A stretch of 11,445 bases of DNA, from contig JAKPEO010000059.1 in assembly GCA_029551925.1 (NCBI GenBank), positions 1 to 11,445 of the forward strand, given 5' to 3'. Below the pieces are notes generated by a model. That model searched no databases, was not told where the DNA came from, and was given only the letters and a program-made list of their open reading frames with translations. The stretch comes from a bacterium. Its GTDB lineage: Bacteria > JAGOBX01. A program made the translations under genes and the position numbers. Positions 1 through 7,894 of the stretch are shown here, in pieces. How positions within the stretch are numbered: position 1 is the first letter of the stretch; the number at the start of each line of letters is the position of its first letter.

Positions 1-3000
1 TCTGGACAAATAACTTTATATTGGACAAAACCAACGCTTGATGAAAACGGCAATGCTCTCGGCCTCGGCGACACGCATTTAGCTGGCTATCGTTTATATC
101 GATATAATCAGCCTGATACAAATAATTGGGAATCGTATTTAATTTATACGGCGGATAATGCGAATGATACGAGTTATACGGACACAGATATTTCTTCTGG
201 TGCAACATATTATTATCGTATAGTAGCATATGACAGTCATATAACAAATGGTCAGCAATTTTATAATATAAGTTGGTATTCAAATGCAGCGCAAGCGATT
301 GCGCCAGTAGTTCCATATTATGGACCAAACTGGTATGTCAACGCATCAACTGGTAATGATACAAATAACGGTTCAGAGACCTATCCGTTTGCAACGATAA
401 CGCGCGCATTGCAATCTGCTGCTGCTTATGATACGATTTATATAGCGGCCGGCACATACAGCGAAACAGTGGTGATAGATACTGACGGCATTTCGTTGAT
501 CGGCGCGGATTCGATGACTACTATAATCGACCCGGTCGGCGATTCGAGCGTGACAAATCTTTATGGGATTTATGCAGTTGTTAGAAATAATTTAACAATT
601 AATAATTTGAAAGTTACAGATTGTTATTACGGAATTTATTTTGATAATGTAGATAGTTCGATAATTGATAATGTTAATATAACATATTGTGCAAGTGATG
701 TATATCCTAATAATAGTTCAGGTATTAGAATAACTAATAATTCAGAAAATAATATTATTAAAAATAGTTTGTGCGAATATAATATGGATGGTCTTTCAAT
801 AATCAATTCAGATAGTTTGATAATATCTAATAATAATATGTCAAATAATTTAAGCAGGGGAATTTTATTATTTGATACAGCGACTAATATTATTGTAAGA
901 GATAATATTTTAAATAATAATGAGTATGGAATTTGTGTTGAATCATATGGTGAAACAGTAGTATATCAAGATAATATTTCAAATTATAATAGCAATATAG
1001 GTGTATATTTTCATACTTCTAATAAAATTCAAATCTTCAATAATATTTCGAGATATAATAGAATAGGATATTCTTTATACAGCACAAATAATAGTTTATT
1101 AATTGATAATTTAAGTGCTAATAATACTGAATATGGTATTAGATGTATGGAGATAAATAATGATACCATAATAAATAACAGAAGTTTGGATAATAATGGC
1201 GATGGATTATGTATAGAAAATGCGCAGTTTTTGTATATAGCAAATAATTTATTTAGCGGAAATTTGAAATATGATGATTATAATTTGGGGGTAGGAATAA
1301 GTATTTCAAATTTACAATATTCTGTTGTTAAACAAAATAGTTGCATTAATAATTCTGGCGGAGCAATAATGATTTCTGGGAATACAGCAACTGATAGTAT
1401 AACAAAAAATAATTTTATTACTATTACAGATACTTGGATTGTAAGTAATACTTATGATAGCGCAAATATTTATTTTAATTATTTTGGTTTAACTGATAGC
1501 ATTGTAATACATAGTAAAATTTTCGGGGATTATCCAGCGAGTATAAATTTTGTGCCATTTAGATTAAATATGATTGATACGACTTCAGGAGTAGATATTA
1601 TTGCGCCAGCAGCGCCATCAACAGTATCAGTTGAAACTTTTGTTACCGGCTGTACTGTGAGTTGGTCAGCAAGTAATACAAACGAAGAAATCGGCGGCGC
1701 GCTTACAGATTTGGCTGGCTATAAGATATATCGGAGCACAAATCGAGATACGAGTGATTGGGGGATAGAAATAGCGATAGTTGATAGTGGGACCTTAATT
1801 TATGTAGATACTGGAGTAAATGCAGGTGAAACATATTATTATAGAATAACAGCGTTTGACAGTCATTCACCATATCCAAATGAATCGTGGTATTCTGATT
1901 CAATTGCAAATAGCGTAATGATAACATTGTCGCCATTTCCAGAAATAGAGATATTGCTTCTTGATAACACGGATACTGTGATAAAAATAATAAATGTTTA
2001 TGGGACAACAAATAATACCAATATAGGTGATACTGTCGAGATATTGACAAATGAAATATTTCAATCTGTTTATATTTTGAACAATGCAAATGCTTCATTT
2101 TTGGGGACAGCAGAATTAACTGGCGTTGGCGATAGTGTGAGTGTGGTTTTAACAGACGCATTTGGCAGAAAAGCGTATGATACGATAGTGGTAAATTATT
2201 ATTCGTCGCCGCAGATAAAAATAAATACTCCGCCGGCAAATTACGATACACATACACAAATAATCACAATAAGCGGAACAACATTAAACACGCAATCAGG
2301 TAATGCGATAACAATAATGACAAATGCTAATTTTAATACAACAGTTGTAATAACGAGCGCAAATGGCAGTTGGAGCGGCACAGCGCAATTAAGTGGTATT
2401 GGCGACAGCGTATGGGTAATGTTAACAGACGCATTCGACAGAAAAGCGTATGATACGATAGTGGTAAATTATTATGCAAATCCGACAATAAGCATTATTT
2501 CACCATCAAACAACAGCGCGACAGCAATAAATATAATTAGTATTAGTGGTTATACTTCAAATACAAATATTAATGATACAATTGAAATTTATGTTAATGA
2601 CAATATTCAATCAATTGTAAATCTAAATGCAATAAATGGTGGATATAGTTTTAATATAGTTTTAAATCAACCAACTAATATTGTAGTGGCAAAATTGATA
2701 GACAGATACAATCGTATAAATTATGATACAATTACAATTAATTATTATGATACTCCGAGTATTGCCATAGTATCGCCTGATAATAATATAGACACATATT
2801 CTCAAATAATAACAATAACTGGGACTACGCAAAATACAAGGACTGGCGATACTATCCAAATTTATTTGAATGGCGTTATTAGTTATCAATCATTGCTTGC
2901 GAGCGCAAACGGCAGTTGGAGCGGCACAGCGCAGTTAACTGGTATTGGCGATACAGTTATTGCGCGATTAGTTGACGATTTCGGCAGAATAAAATACAGC

Positions 3001-5217
3001 GAAGTATTAACAATAAATTATTATCCGTTATTTAGATTAAATACGGTAGTAAGAGCGGCAGAAGATTCCGCGTATTTATCAGGCGCAGAAGTATTATTAA
3101 AAAGAAATGGCGTAACAATAGACACTCAGTTGACAAATGTTAATGGTATAGCTGTATTTAATAATTTATCGTATGACACATATAGTTTTGATGTTAATAA
3201 ATCGTTGTATAATCCGATATTAAATGCTGGTTTGCGTTATTATTCTTCTGGCGAGACAATACAAATCGCGATGCAATTAAGTAATCGCGCGCCGATTGCA
3301 GTATTAAGCGACACAATAATAAATAGCAGCGCTGGCGAGACAATTACTATTAGCGCGCAAAATTCATACGATCCAGATAGCGATGCTCTGTATTATTTTT
3401 GGACACAATTAAGTGGCGCAACATTGACAATATCCGGATTAATGACTCCACAAATTTCATTTAGACCTACGCAGTCTGGCGAGTATATTATTCAATTGCA
3501 AGTATTTGACGGAATATTATACAGCGCGGTAGAGACAGCGACAATAAATATTGTTCCATCAAATGTAGCAAAAATTGAGATATTAGCAAATACCTATCAA
3601 TTGCAATCTGTTAATACATACAGCGATACGATAATTGTGAATTGTAAAGACGCTTATAATAATGCTGTATCGAATTATACTATTAATATATCAATGTTAT
3701 ATCCTCGCGCGTATTCCACAGCGCCGATATTTACTAATAGCAGGATAGGCAATAGCTCGCATATAAGAATATTAGTTCCTTCAAAATCTGGATCGTACAT
3801 ATTTGCTATTAATGCCGACAGTGATACTCAATATGTAGAGATTGAGACAAAAGAATGTGAATTTTATAAAAATAGATGGGCGATGTTCACGCCGATATAT
3901 GCAAATAGCAATCTGTATGAAATATTGACTTCAATTGGCGGCAGCGCGATATATAGATGGGAACCGAACGCAGAAGAAGACGAATTCGGCAGCAAATACA
4001 GAGTAGCGCAAACATTAACAAGCGGTAGCGGATATTGGTATAAATTTGAAAATTATTTTGAAGATACATATATTGTTAATCCGAGTGGGACAGTATCTAC
4101 TAATCCTGTTGTAATACAATTAAATCGCGGTTGGAATCAAATAGGTAATCCGTATTATTACTATATAAATTGGGATAGTTGTTTGATAAATAATTTTTCG
4201 CCGCGCGCCGCTGAACAGCAGGGCTTGATACAGAATGCTATTTATATGTATAATCGAACAGATACTGGAAGTTATGGATATATAAGAATACCTGATGAGA
4301 ATGCTAATATAGACGGATATTTAAAACCGTATTTTGGCGGGTGGATTTATGCTAATGCAAATTGCGAATTGCGATACAGCAATATTCCGACAGTGCCGAA
4401 TATTAGTTATTTAGATAGAGCGCCGAACAGATTTGCGCCGAGGCGCGGCAGTCCGCAGAATTGGCAGATAAAATTTTTAGTTCATACTAACGAAACATTT
4501 GATGACCAGAATTATATTGGAGTAGTAGAAGACGCATCAGAAACGAATGATAAACTTGATAAATACAAAGCACCTGTAATTGCCAATTATGCCGAATTAA
4601 GTTTTGTTGGAAAAGTATCAGAAGGTGCAGTGAGTGGCAATAAAAAATATGCGACAGATTATCGCGCACAGTTTGACAAATATGGCGAATGGGATGCGGT
4701 CTTGAGCAGCGATATGAAAAACACGAAAATTACGGTAAGATGGGAGAATATTGAAAATTTACCTGAAAATTATGTTGCGTATTTGCAAGATTTGCAGAGC
4801 GGCGAAATAATAGATATGTCAGTGCAAAGCGAATACATTATAATGACAGGTAATAAACGCACACAGCGTAATTTCAAAATAAAAATAGGAGATAAAGAAT
4901 ATGCACCGCTGATGTTTGCAGTGCTTAATGCAGACAGTGTATATGTTTATCCAAATCCGATAATAGTATCGCAGCACGGCGAAAATCTTAAATTTCGCGC
5001 AGAAAATGCGAGCGATATAACGCTGAAAATTTATGATATAAGCGGCGAAAAAGTAATAGAGATAACCGCGCCGCTGTCTGGCAGCGAATATACTTGGAAT
5101 TTGCGAAATGGCAAGGGCCGAAGAGTAGCGTCAGGCGTATATTTGTATATTTTAGAATGTCGTGACAGCAGCGGTAAGACTCTTACAAAACGCGGAAAAT
5201 TTGCGGTGATAAGATAA
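1..5217 (+). CDS. Giant multidomain surface/secreted protein (5'-partial): FnIII, parallel beta-helix, FnIII, four Ig-like repeats, PKD-like, FlgD/T9SS-like C-terminal tail
   Basis: The frame is open from base 1, so the gene begins left of the window and 1738 residues are visible. A TTG at 409 is internal and is not the start. Domains in visible-residue numbering: FnIII about 1-100 (LAGYRLYR, TYYYRIVAYDSH); a DUF1565-like entry to a right-handed beta-helix from W111 (YVNASTGND, DTIYIAAGTYSE); an Asn/Ile-rich beta-helix to about 530; a second FnIII at 531-643 (LAGYKIYR, TYYYRITAFDSH); four Ig-like repeats at 647-1008; a carboxypeptidase-regulatory-like fold about 1009-1095; a PKD-like domain at 1097-1185 (NSYDPDSDALYYFW); an Ig-like domain about 1189-1285; and a module with W1293 and GWNQIGNPYYYY (1377-1388). 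The tail from 1647 (VYVYPNP, GVYLYILE, GKFAVIR end) resembles FlgD-Ig or type IX sorting domains. The protein is probably exported and either attached to the cell surface or a polysaccharide-binding adhesin. No catalytic residues could be assigned. The substrate and any signal peptide are unknown. Confidence 0.9.
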   Translation, partial: SGQITLYWTKPTLDENGNALGLGDTHLAGYRLYRYNQPDTNNWESYLIYTADNANDTSYTDTDISSGATYYYRIVAYDSHITNGQQFYNISWYSNAAQAIAPVVPYYGPNWYVNASTGNDTNNGSETYPFATITRALQSAAAYDTIYIAAGTYSETVVIDTDGISLIGADSMTTIIDPVGDSSVTNLYGIYAVVRNNLTINNLKVTDCYYGIYFDNVDSSIIDNVNITYCASDVYPNNSSGIRITNNSENNIIKNSLCEYNMDGLSIINSDSLIISNNNMSNNLSRGILLFDTATNIIVRDNILNNNEYGICVESYGETVVYQDNISNYNSNIGVYFHTSNKIQIFNNISRYNRIGYSLYSTNNSLLIDNLSANNTEYGIRCMEINNDTIINNRSLDNNGDGLCIENAQFLYIANNLFSGNLKYDDYNLGVGISISNLQYSVVKQNSCINNSGGAIMISGNTATDSITKNNFITITDTWIVSNTYDSANIYFNYFGLTDSIVIHSKIFGDYPASINFVPFRLNMIDTTSGVDIIAPAAPSTVSVETFVTGCTVSWSASNTNEEIGGALTDLAGYKIYRSTNRDTSDWGIEIAIVDSGTLIYVDTGVNAGETYYYRITAFDSHSPYPNESWYSDSIANSVMITLSPFPEIEILLLDNTDTVIKIINVYGTTNNTNIGDTVEILTNEIFQSVYILNNANASFLGTAELTGVGDSVSVVLTDAFGRKAYDTIVVNYYSSPQIKINTPPANYDTHTQIITISGTTLNTQSGNAITIMTNANFNTTVVITSANGSWSGTAQLSGIGDSVWVMLTDAFDRKAYDTIVVNYYANPTISIISPSNNSATAINIISISGYTSNTNINDTIEIYVNDNIQSIVNLNAINGGYSFNIVLNQPTNIVVAKLIDRYNRINYDTITINYYDTPSIAIVSPDNNIDTYSQIITITGTTQNTRTGDTIQIYLNGVISYQSLLASANGSWSGTAQLTGIGDTVIARLVDDFGRIKYSEVLTINYYPLFRLNTVVRAAEDSAYLSGAEVLLKRNGVTIDTQLTNVNGIAVFNNLSYDTYSFDVNKSLYNPILNAGLRYYSSGETIQIAMQLSNRAPIAVLSDTIINSSAGETITISAQNSYDPDSDALYYFWTQLSGATLTISGLMTPQISFRPTQSGEYIIQLQVFDGILYSAVETATINIVPSNVAKIEILANTYQLQSVNTYSDTIIVNCKDAYNNAVSNYTINISMLYPRAYSTAPIFTNSRIGNSSHIRILVPSKSGSYIFAINADSDTQYVEIETKECEFYKNRWAMFTPIYANSNLYEILTSIGGSAIYRWEPNAEEDEFGSKYRVAQTLTSGSGYWYKFENYFEDTYIVNPSGTVSTNPVVIQLNRGWNQIGNPYYYYINWDSCLINNFSPRAAEQQGLIQNAIYMYNRTDTGSYGYIRIPDENANIDGYLKPYFGGWIYANANCELRYSNIPTVPNISYLDRAPNRFAPRRGSPQNWQIKFLVHTNETFDDQNYIGVVEDASETNDKLDKYKAPVIANYAELSFVGKVSEGAVSGNKKYATDYRAQFDKYGEWDAVLSSDMKNTKITVRWENIENLPENYVAYLQDLQSGEIIDMSVQSEYIIMTGNKRTQRNFKIKIGDKEYAPLMFAVLNADSVYVYPNPIIVSQHGENLKFRAENASDITLKIYDISGEKVIEITAPLSGSEYTWNLRNGKGRRVASGVYLYILECRDSSGKTLTKRGKFAVIR
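1939..3024 (+). repeat. Four tandem ~90-residue Ig-like repeats inside the surface protein gene
   Basis: The units begin at 1939, 2209, 2482 and 2755 and are 270, 273, 273 and 270 bases long. Each starts at a Pro, followed by a beta-strand pattern (for example PTISIISP, PSIAIVSP). A Gly-Thr-Thr turn (GTTNNTN, GTTLNTQ, GYTSNTN, GTTQNTR) sits near residue 25, and each unit ends in a NYY motif (VVNYY, VVNYY, TINYY, TINYY). Units 1, 2 and 4 also share GTAQL-like and GD(S/T)V-like segments, which unit 3 lacks. The fold is inferred to be an extracellular Ig-like sandwich acting as a stalk or spacer. Confidence 0.85.
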
Positions 5218-5225
5218 AATAAAAA

Positions 5226-5261
5226 ATGAATGTGCGAATGTGCGCACATTCGCACATTCAT
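5226..5261. terminator. 36-bp perfect palindrome after the surface protein gene, probable terminator
   Basis: It starts 8 bases after the stop codon of the surface protein gene. Its core is two copies of GAATGTGC followed by two copies of the reverse complement GCACATTC, extended by one or two matching bases at each end. The RNA would fold into a long stem with a minimal loop. There is no U-run right after it (TAAAAATCAG follows), so it is not a textbook intrinsic terminator. A transcript-stabilising hairpin, a bidirectional terminator or a protein-binding palindrome are alternatives. Confidence 0.5.
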
Positions 5262-5283
5262 AAAAATCAGCCGCATATTTTTT

Positions 5284-5289
5284 AAGGGA
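5284..5289 (+). promoter_or_regulatory. Ribosome binding site that fixes the aroK start
   Basis: AAGGGA lies 9 bases before the ATG at 5299. It decides against an upstream in-frame ATG at 5230, which falls inside the palindrome and would add 23 residues unlike any shikimate kinase N terminus. Confidence 0.7.
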
Positions 5290-5298
5290 TATAATTTT

Positions 5299-5823
5299 AT
5301 GAATATTTATTTATGCGGGTTTATGGGCGCTGGTAAAACAACAATCGGCAAAAAACTTGCGGAAAAATTGAATTATAATTTTTTAGATACTGACGAATTA
5401 ATCGAACAAAAAGAAAATAAGCGGATAACAGAAATATTTGCAGCCAGCGGTGAAAATTATTTTAGAAAATTGGAAACAGGTATTTTACTGGAATTATCAG
5501 CGCAAAAAATAGATGATACTATTATATCTACTGGCGGCGGTATAATCATTAAGGAAGAAAATATTGAAATTATGAAAAATACTGGTAAATTAGTATATTT
5601 AAAAGCGAGTATCGAAACTATTATAAAACGCGCAAATCCGGAAACGCGACCATTATTAAAAGGACTGACATTTGACGAAATGTTTGCGAAAATAAAAAAA
5701 TTACTTGCATTACGCGAAGAAAAATATTATCTTTGTGATTATATTGTGGCAGTTGATAATTTGTCGATAGACGAAATATCAACTAAAATTATAGATTATT
5801 TTAAATTAGCGGGGCGAAAATAA
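5299..5823 (+). CDS. aroK: Shikimate kinase
   Basis: A cytoplasmic P-loop kinase that phosphorylates shikimate with ATP to give shikimate 3-phosphate, the fifth step of the chorismate pathway. The protein has 174 residues, normal for the family. Visible features are: the Walker A loop GFMGAGKTT (residues 7-15); the Asp pair of DTD (30-32), with D32 in the shikimate/Mg position; R56 in NYFRKLE; the shikimate-binding STGGG (78-81 region); the lid arginine R117 in TRPLL; and R139. All residues expected for catalysis are present. The start at 5299 is supported by AAGGGA at 5284 and puts the P-loop near the N terminus as usual. The stop is directly followed by the hpt ATG with no gap, so the two are almost certainly co-transcribed. 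No other aromatic-pathway gene is visible nearby. Confidence 0.95.
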   Translation: MNIYLCGFMGAGKTTIGKKLAEKLNYNFLDTDELIEQKENKRITEIFAASGENYFRKLETGILLELSAQKIDDTIISTGGGIIIKEENIEIMKNTGKLVYLKASIETIIKRANPETRPLLKGLTFDEMFAKIKKLLALREEKYYLCDYIVAVDNLSIDEISTKIIDYFKLAGRK

Positions 5824-6357
5824 ATGAAATTGAAATATTGTAAAAACGAAATAAAAAAAGTATTGATAAGCGAAAAACAGATAAATTCCAAAATTAAGGA
5901 ACTTGCAAAAAAAATTACAAAAGATTATGAAAATAAAGATTTAGTAGTAATATGCGTATTGCGCGGCTCAATAATGTTTGTATGCGATTTGATAAGAAAA
6001 ATAGATTTGCCGCTTGAAGTTGATTTTTTTTGGGTTAAAAGTTATCAAGAAATGGACACTACCGGCACTGTAAAAATTTTGAAAAAACCTGATAGCGTTT
6101 TAAAAAATCGCGATATATTATTGATAGACGATATACTTGATACAGGTCATACTTTTGCAAAATTAGTAGAAGAAATACAAAAATATCAGCCGAAATCATT
6201 GAAAATAGCGGCTTTTTTAGATAAGCCGTCGCGAAGAATAGTAGAAGTGAAACTTGATTATTGCGGCTTTGTTGTGCCGAATGAATTTGTAGTTGGTTAT
6301 GGTTTGGATTTTAATCAAAAATATAGAAATTTGCCGTATATAGGAGTATTGAAGTGA
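5824..6357 (+). CDS. hpt: Hypoxanthine (guanine) phosphoribosyltransferase
   Basis: A cytoplasmic purine salvage enzyme that joins hypoxanthine or guanine to PRPP to give IMP or GMP. It has 177 residues, the usual bacterial length. Visible features are: VLRGS (45-49), the loop that binds pyrophosphate; VKSYQ (71-75) at the flexible-loop Ser-Tyr; the PRPP loop LLIDDILDTGHT (99-110) with the acidic pair D102/D103; LDKPSRR (132-138) with the purine-contacting Lys; and the C-terminal block PNEFVVGYGLDF (152-163). Where many relatives have VSSYG in the flexible loop, this one has VKSYQ, but the Ser-Tyr pair is kept. The ATG follows the aroK stop immediately, and the gene's TGA overlaps the upp GTG by 4 bp, which suggests translational coupling. 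Guanine versus hypoxanthine preference cannot be read from the sequence. Confidence 0.94.
   Translation: MKLKYCKNEIKKVLISEKQINSKIKELAKKITKDYENKDLVVICVLRGSIMFVCDLIRKIDLPLEVDFFWVKSYQEMDTTGTVKILKKPDSVLKNRDILLIDDILDTGHTFAKLVEEIQKYQPKSLKIAAFLDKPSRRIVEVKLDYCGFVVPNEFVVGYGLDFNQKYRNLPYIGVLK
6342..6346 (+). promoter_or_regulatory. Ribosome binding site for the GTG start of upp
   Basis: AGGAG lies within the end of hpt, 7 bases before the GTG at 6354. It supports the GTG over the in-frame ATG at 6369. Confidence 0.7.
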
Positions 6358-6998
6358 AAGAAGCATTAATGAATCCGCGATTGAAGATAGTCAAGCATCC
6401 GTTGATATTGCAGAAATTGACTATAATGCGTAATAAAAAAACAGATAATAAATTATTTAGAGAATTATTAAATGAACTATCTGCGTTGATGGCTTATGAA
6501 ATTACAAGAGATGTAAAATTATGCACAAATGAAATTGAGACGCCGCTCGGTAAAACAATAGGATATAAATTGGCTAAACCGATTGCAATCGTGCCTATTT
6601 TGCGCGCTGGTTTGATTATGGCTGACGGCATATTAAATTTAATACCAATGGCGTCTGTTGGACATATAGGCATATATCGCGATGAAAAAACATTAAGACC
6701 GGTAGAATATTTTTGTAAACTTCCAAAAAATATCAATAAAGCGCTGACACTTGTTATAGACCCGATGCTTGCGACAGGGCACAGCGCCGCTAAAAGCATT
6801 GAGATAATCAAAGAACGCGGCGGTGCGGATATAAAGTTTGTATGTTTAATATCTTGTCCGGAGGGCTTTAAAGTATTTAATAAGGAACATCCTGATATTG
6901 ATGTATATACTGCGTTTATAGATGAAAAACTCAATAAAAAGGGCTATATTGTGCCGGGATTAGGAGACGCGGGCGACAGATTATTCGGCACCGGCTGA
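6354..6998 (+). CDS. upp: Uracil phosphoribosyltransferase
   Basis: A pyrimidine salvage enzyme converting uracil and PRPP to UMP in the cytoplasm. It has 214 residues, close to the usual 205-215. Signature blocks in order: HPLILQKLTIMRNKKT (15-30), typical of the UPRT N terminus; PILRAGL (81-87); the PRPP loop VIDPMLATGHSA (134-145), where most relatives have GGSA or a similar form; and the uracil-binding C-terminal block YIVPGLGDAGDRLFGT (198-213). The start is GTG at 6354, with AGGAG 7 bases upstream and a 4-bp overlap with the hpt stop. The last 18 bases are shared with the end of folD on the other strand. Together with hpt it forms a nucleobase salvage pair. Confidence 0.95.
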   Translation: MKEALMNPRLKIVKHPLILQKLTIMRNKKTDNKLFRELLNELSALMAYEITRDVKLCTNEIETPLGKTIGYKLAKPIAIVPILRAGLIMADGILNLIPMASVGHIGIYRDEKTLRPVEYFCKLPKNINKALTLVIDPMLATGHSAAKSIEIIKERGGADIKFVCLISCPEGFKVFNKEHPDIDVYTAFIDEKLNKKGYIVPGLGDAGDRLFGTG

Positions 6999-7871
6999 TG
7001 CTGATAATTCTGCGGATTTTATAGTATTATACATCAGCATAGTGATAGTCATCGGACCCACGCCGCCGGGCACAGGCGTAATCGCTTGCGCGATATTTTT
7101 TACATTCTCAAAATCAACATCTCCGCAAACTTTTCTGATTATATTGCCTTTGTTGTCTTGACATTCTGTGACATTAAAACCAATATCAATGACAATCGCA
7201 TTTTCTTTGACCATATCAGCGGTTATTAAATTTGGTTTGCCTGCGGCTGATATTAATATTTCTGCTTCGCGCGTTTTTTCTTTTAGATTTTTTGTTAATA
7301 TATGGCAAATTGTACAAGTTGCAGTTTCGCAGAATTGCAATAACAAGCCCATTGGCTTACCGACAATATTGCTGCATCCGACAATCACAGCGTTTTTGCC
7401 TGTTACATTGATTTTATAATGTTCTAATAATTTAATCACGCCATAAGGAGTGCACGGAATAAATAGCGGTCTATTAAGAGCAAGATATCCAAAATTTAAA
7501 GGATGAAAACCGTCAACATCTTTCAAATATGATATAGCGTCTGTGATTTTTGAAACATCGAATTTTTTTGGCAGAGGCAATTGCAAAAGTATCCCATTTA
7601 TTTTATCGTCATTATTCAGAGTTTGAATAAGATTGATAATTTCTTGTTCTTCGATATTTTCATCGAATTTATAAATTTTAGAAAAAATCCCTAATTCTTC
7701 GCATTTTTTGTGTTTTAGATTGACATAAGTTTGAGATGGTTTATCATCTCCAACGAGTATTACCGCCAATCCGGGAATGATATTTTTTTGTTTTAATTTT
7801 ATGATTTTTTCTTTTAATTTCTGTTCTATTTGTATGCTTACTTCAATTCCATTTAATATTAATGCGCTCAT
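6981..7871 (-). CDS. folD: Bifunctional methylenetetrahydrofolate dehydrogenase / methenyltetrahydrofolate cyclohydrolase
   Basis: A cytoplasmic one-carbon enzyme that oxidises 5,10-methylene-THF to 5,10-methenyl-THF and hydrolyses that to 10-formyl-THF. It has 296 residues, normal length. Visible features are: SQTYVNLKHKKCEELGI (46-62) with Y49 and the catalytic K53; LLQLPLP (95-101) with Q97; KDVDGFHP (117-124) with D120; the Rossmann segment VGCSNIVGKPMG (164-175); and ITPVPGGVGPMT (264-275). In the cofactor pocket C166 replaces the Arg (or Ala) of relatives, and CHILT (189-193) replaces HSRT/HRFT, so the usual NADP 2'-phosphate contacts are missing. The start is ATG, with AAGGG (7881-7885) 9 bases upstream. 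It is the last gene of the dnaA-side cluster, and its 3' end overlaps upp by 18 bp. Confidence 0.95.
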   Translation of the reverse strand: MSALILNGIEVSIQIEQKLKEKIIKLKQKNIIPGLAVILVGDDKPSQTYVNLKHKKCEELGIFSKIYKFDENIEEQEIINLIQTLNNDDKINGILLQLPLPKKFDVSKITDAISYLKDVDGFHPLNFGYLALNRPLFIPCTPYGVIKLLEHYKINVTGKNAVIVGCSNIVGKPMGLLLQFCETATCTICHILTKNLKEKTREAEILISAAGKPNLITADMVKENAIVIDIGFNVTECQDNKGNIIRKVCGDVDFENVKNIAQAITPVPGGVGPMTITMLMYNTIKSAELSASAGAE

Positions 7872-7894
7872 CCAATTTAGCCCTTAAATTTTAA

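Noticed and set aside
409-411. TTG as the start of the large surface protein
   Set aside because: The frame is open back to base 1. The upstream codons encode a recognisable FnIII domain and the beginning of the beta-helix entry motif, so the TTG is an internal Leu.
1703-2257. 184-codon open frame on the - strand
   Set aside because: It is antisense to the FnIII and Ig-like region, is rich in His/Leu/Ser/Tyr with no recognisable motif, and mirrors the codon bias of the real gene.
5290-5295. TATAAT just before aroK as a promoter
   Set aside because: It ends only 3 bases before the ATG, and the ribosome binding site lies upstream of it, so it cannot serve the translated transcript.
5230-5298. 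Upstream ATG start for aroK
   Set aside because: It lies inside the palindrome, has no ribosome binding site and would add 23 residues before a normal shikimate kinase N terminus.
6494-6934. 146-codon open frame on the - strand
   Set aside because: It lies fully within upp, whose conserved motifs span the same bases. No ribosome binding site or domain was seen.
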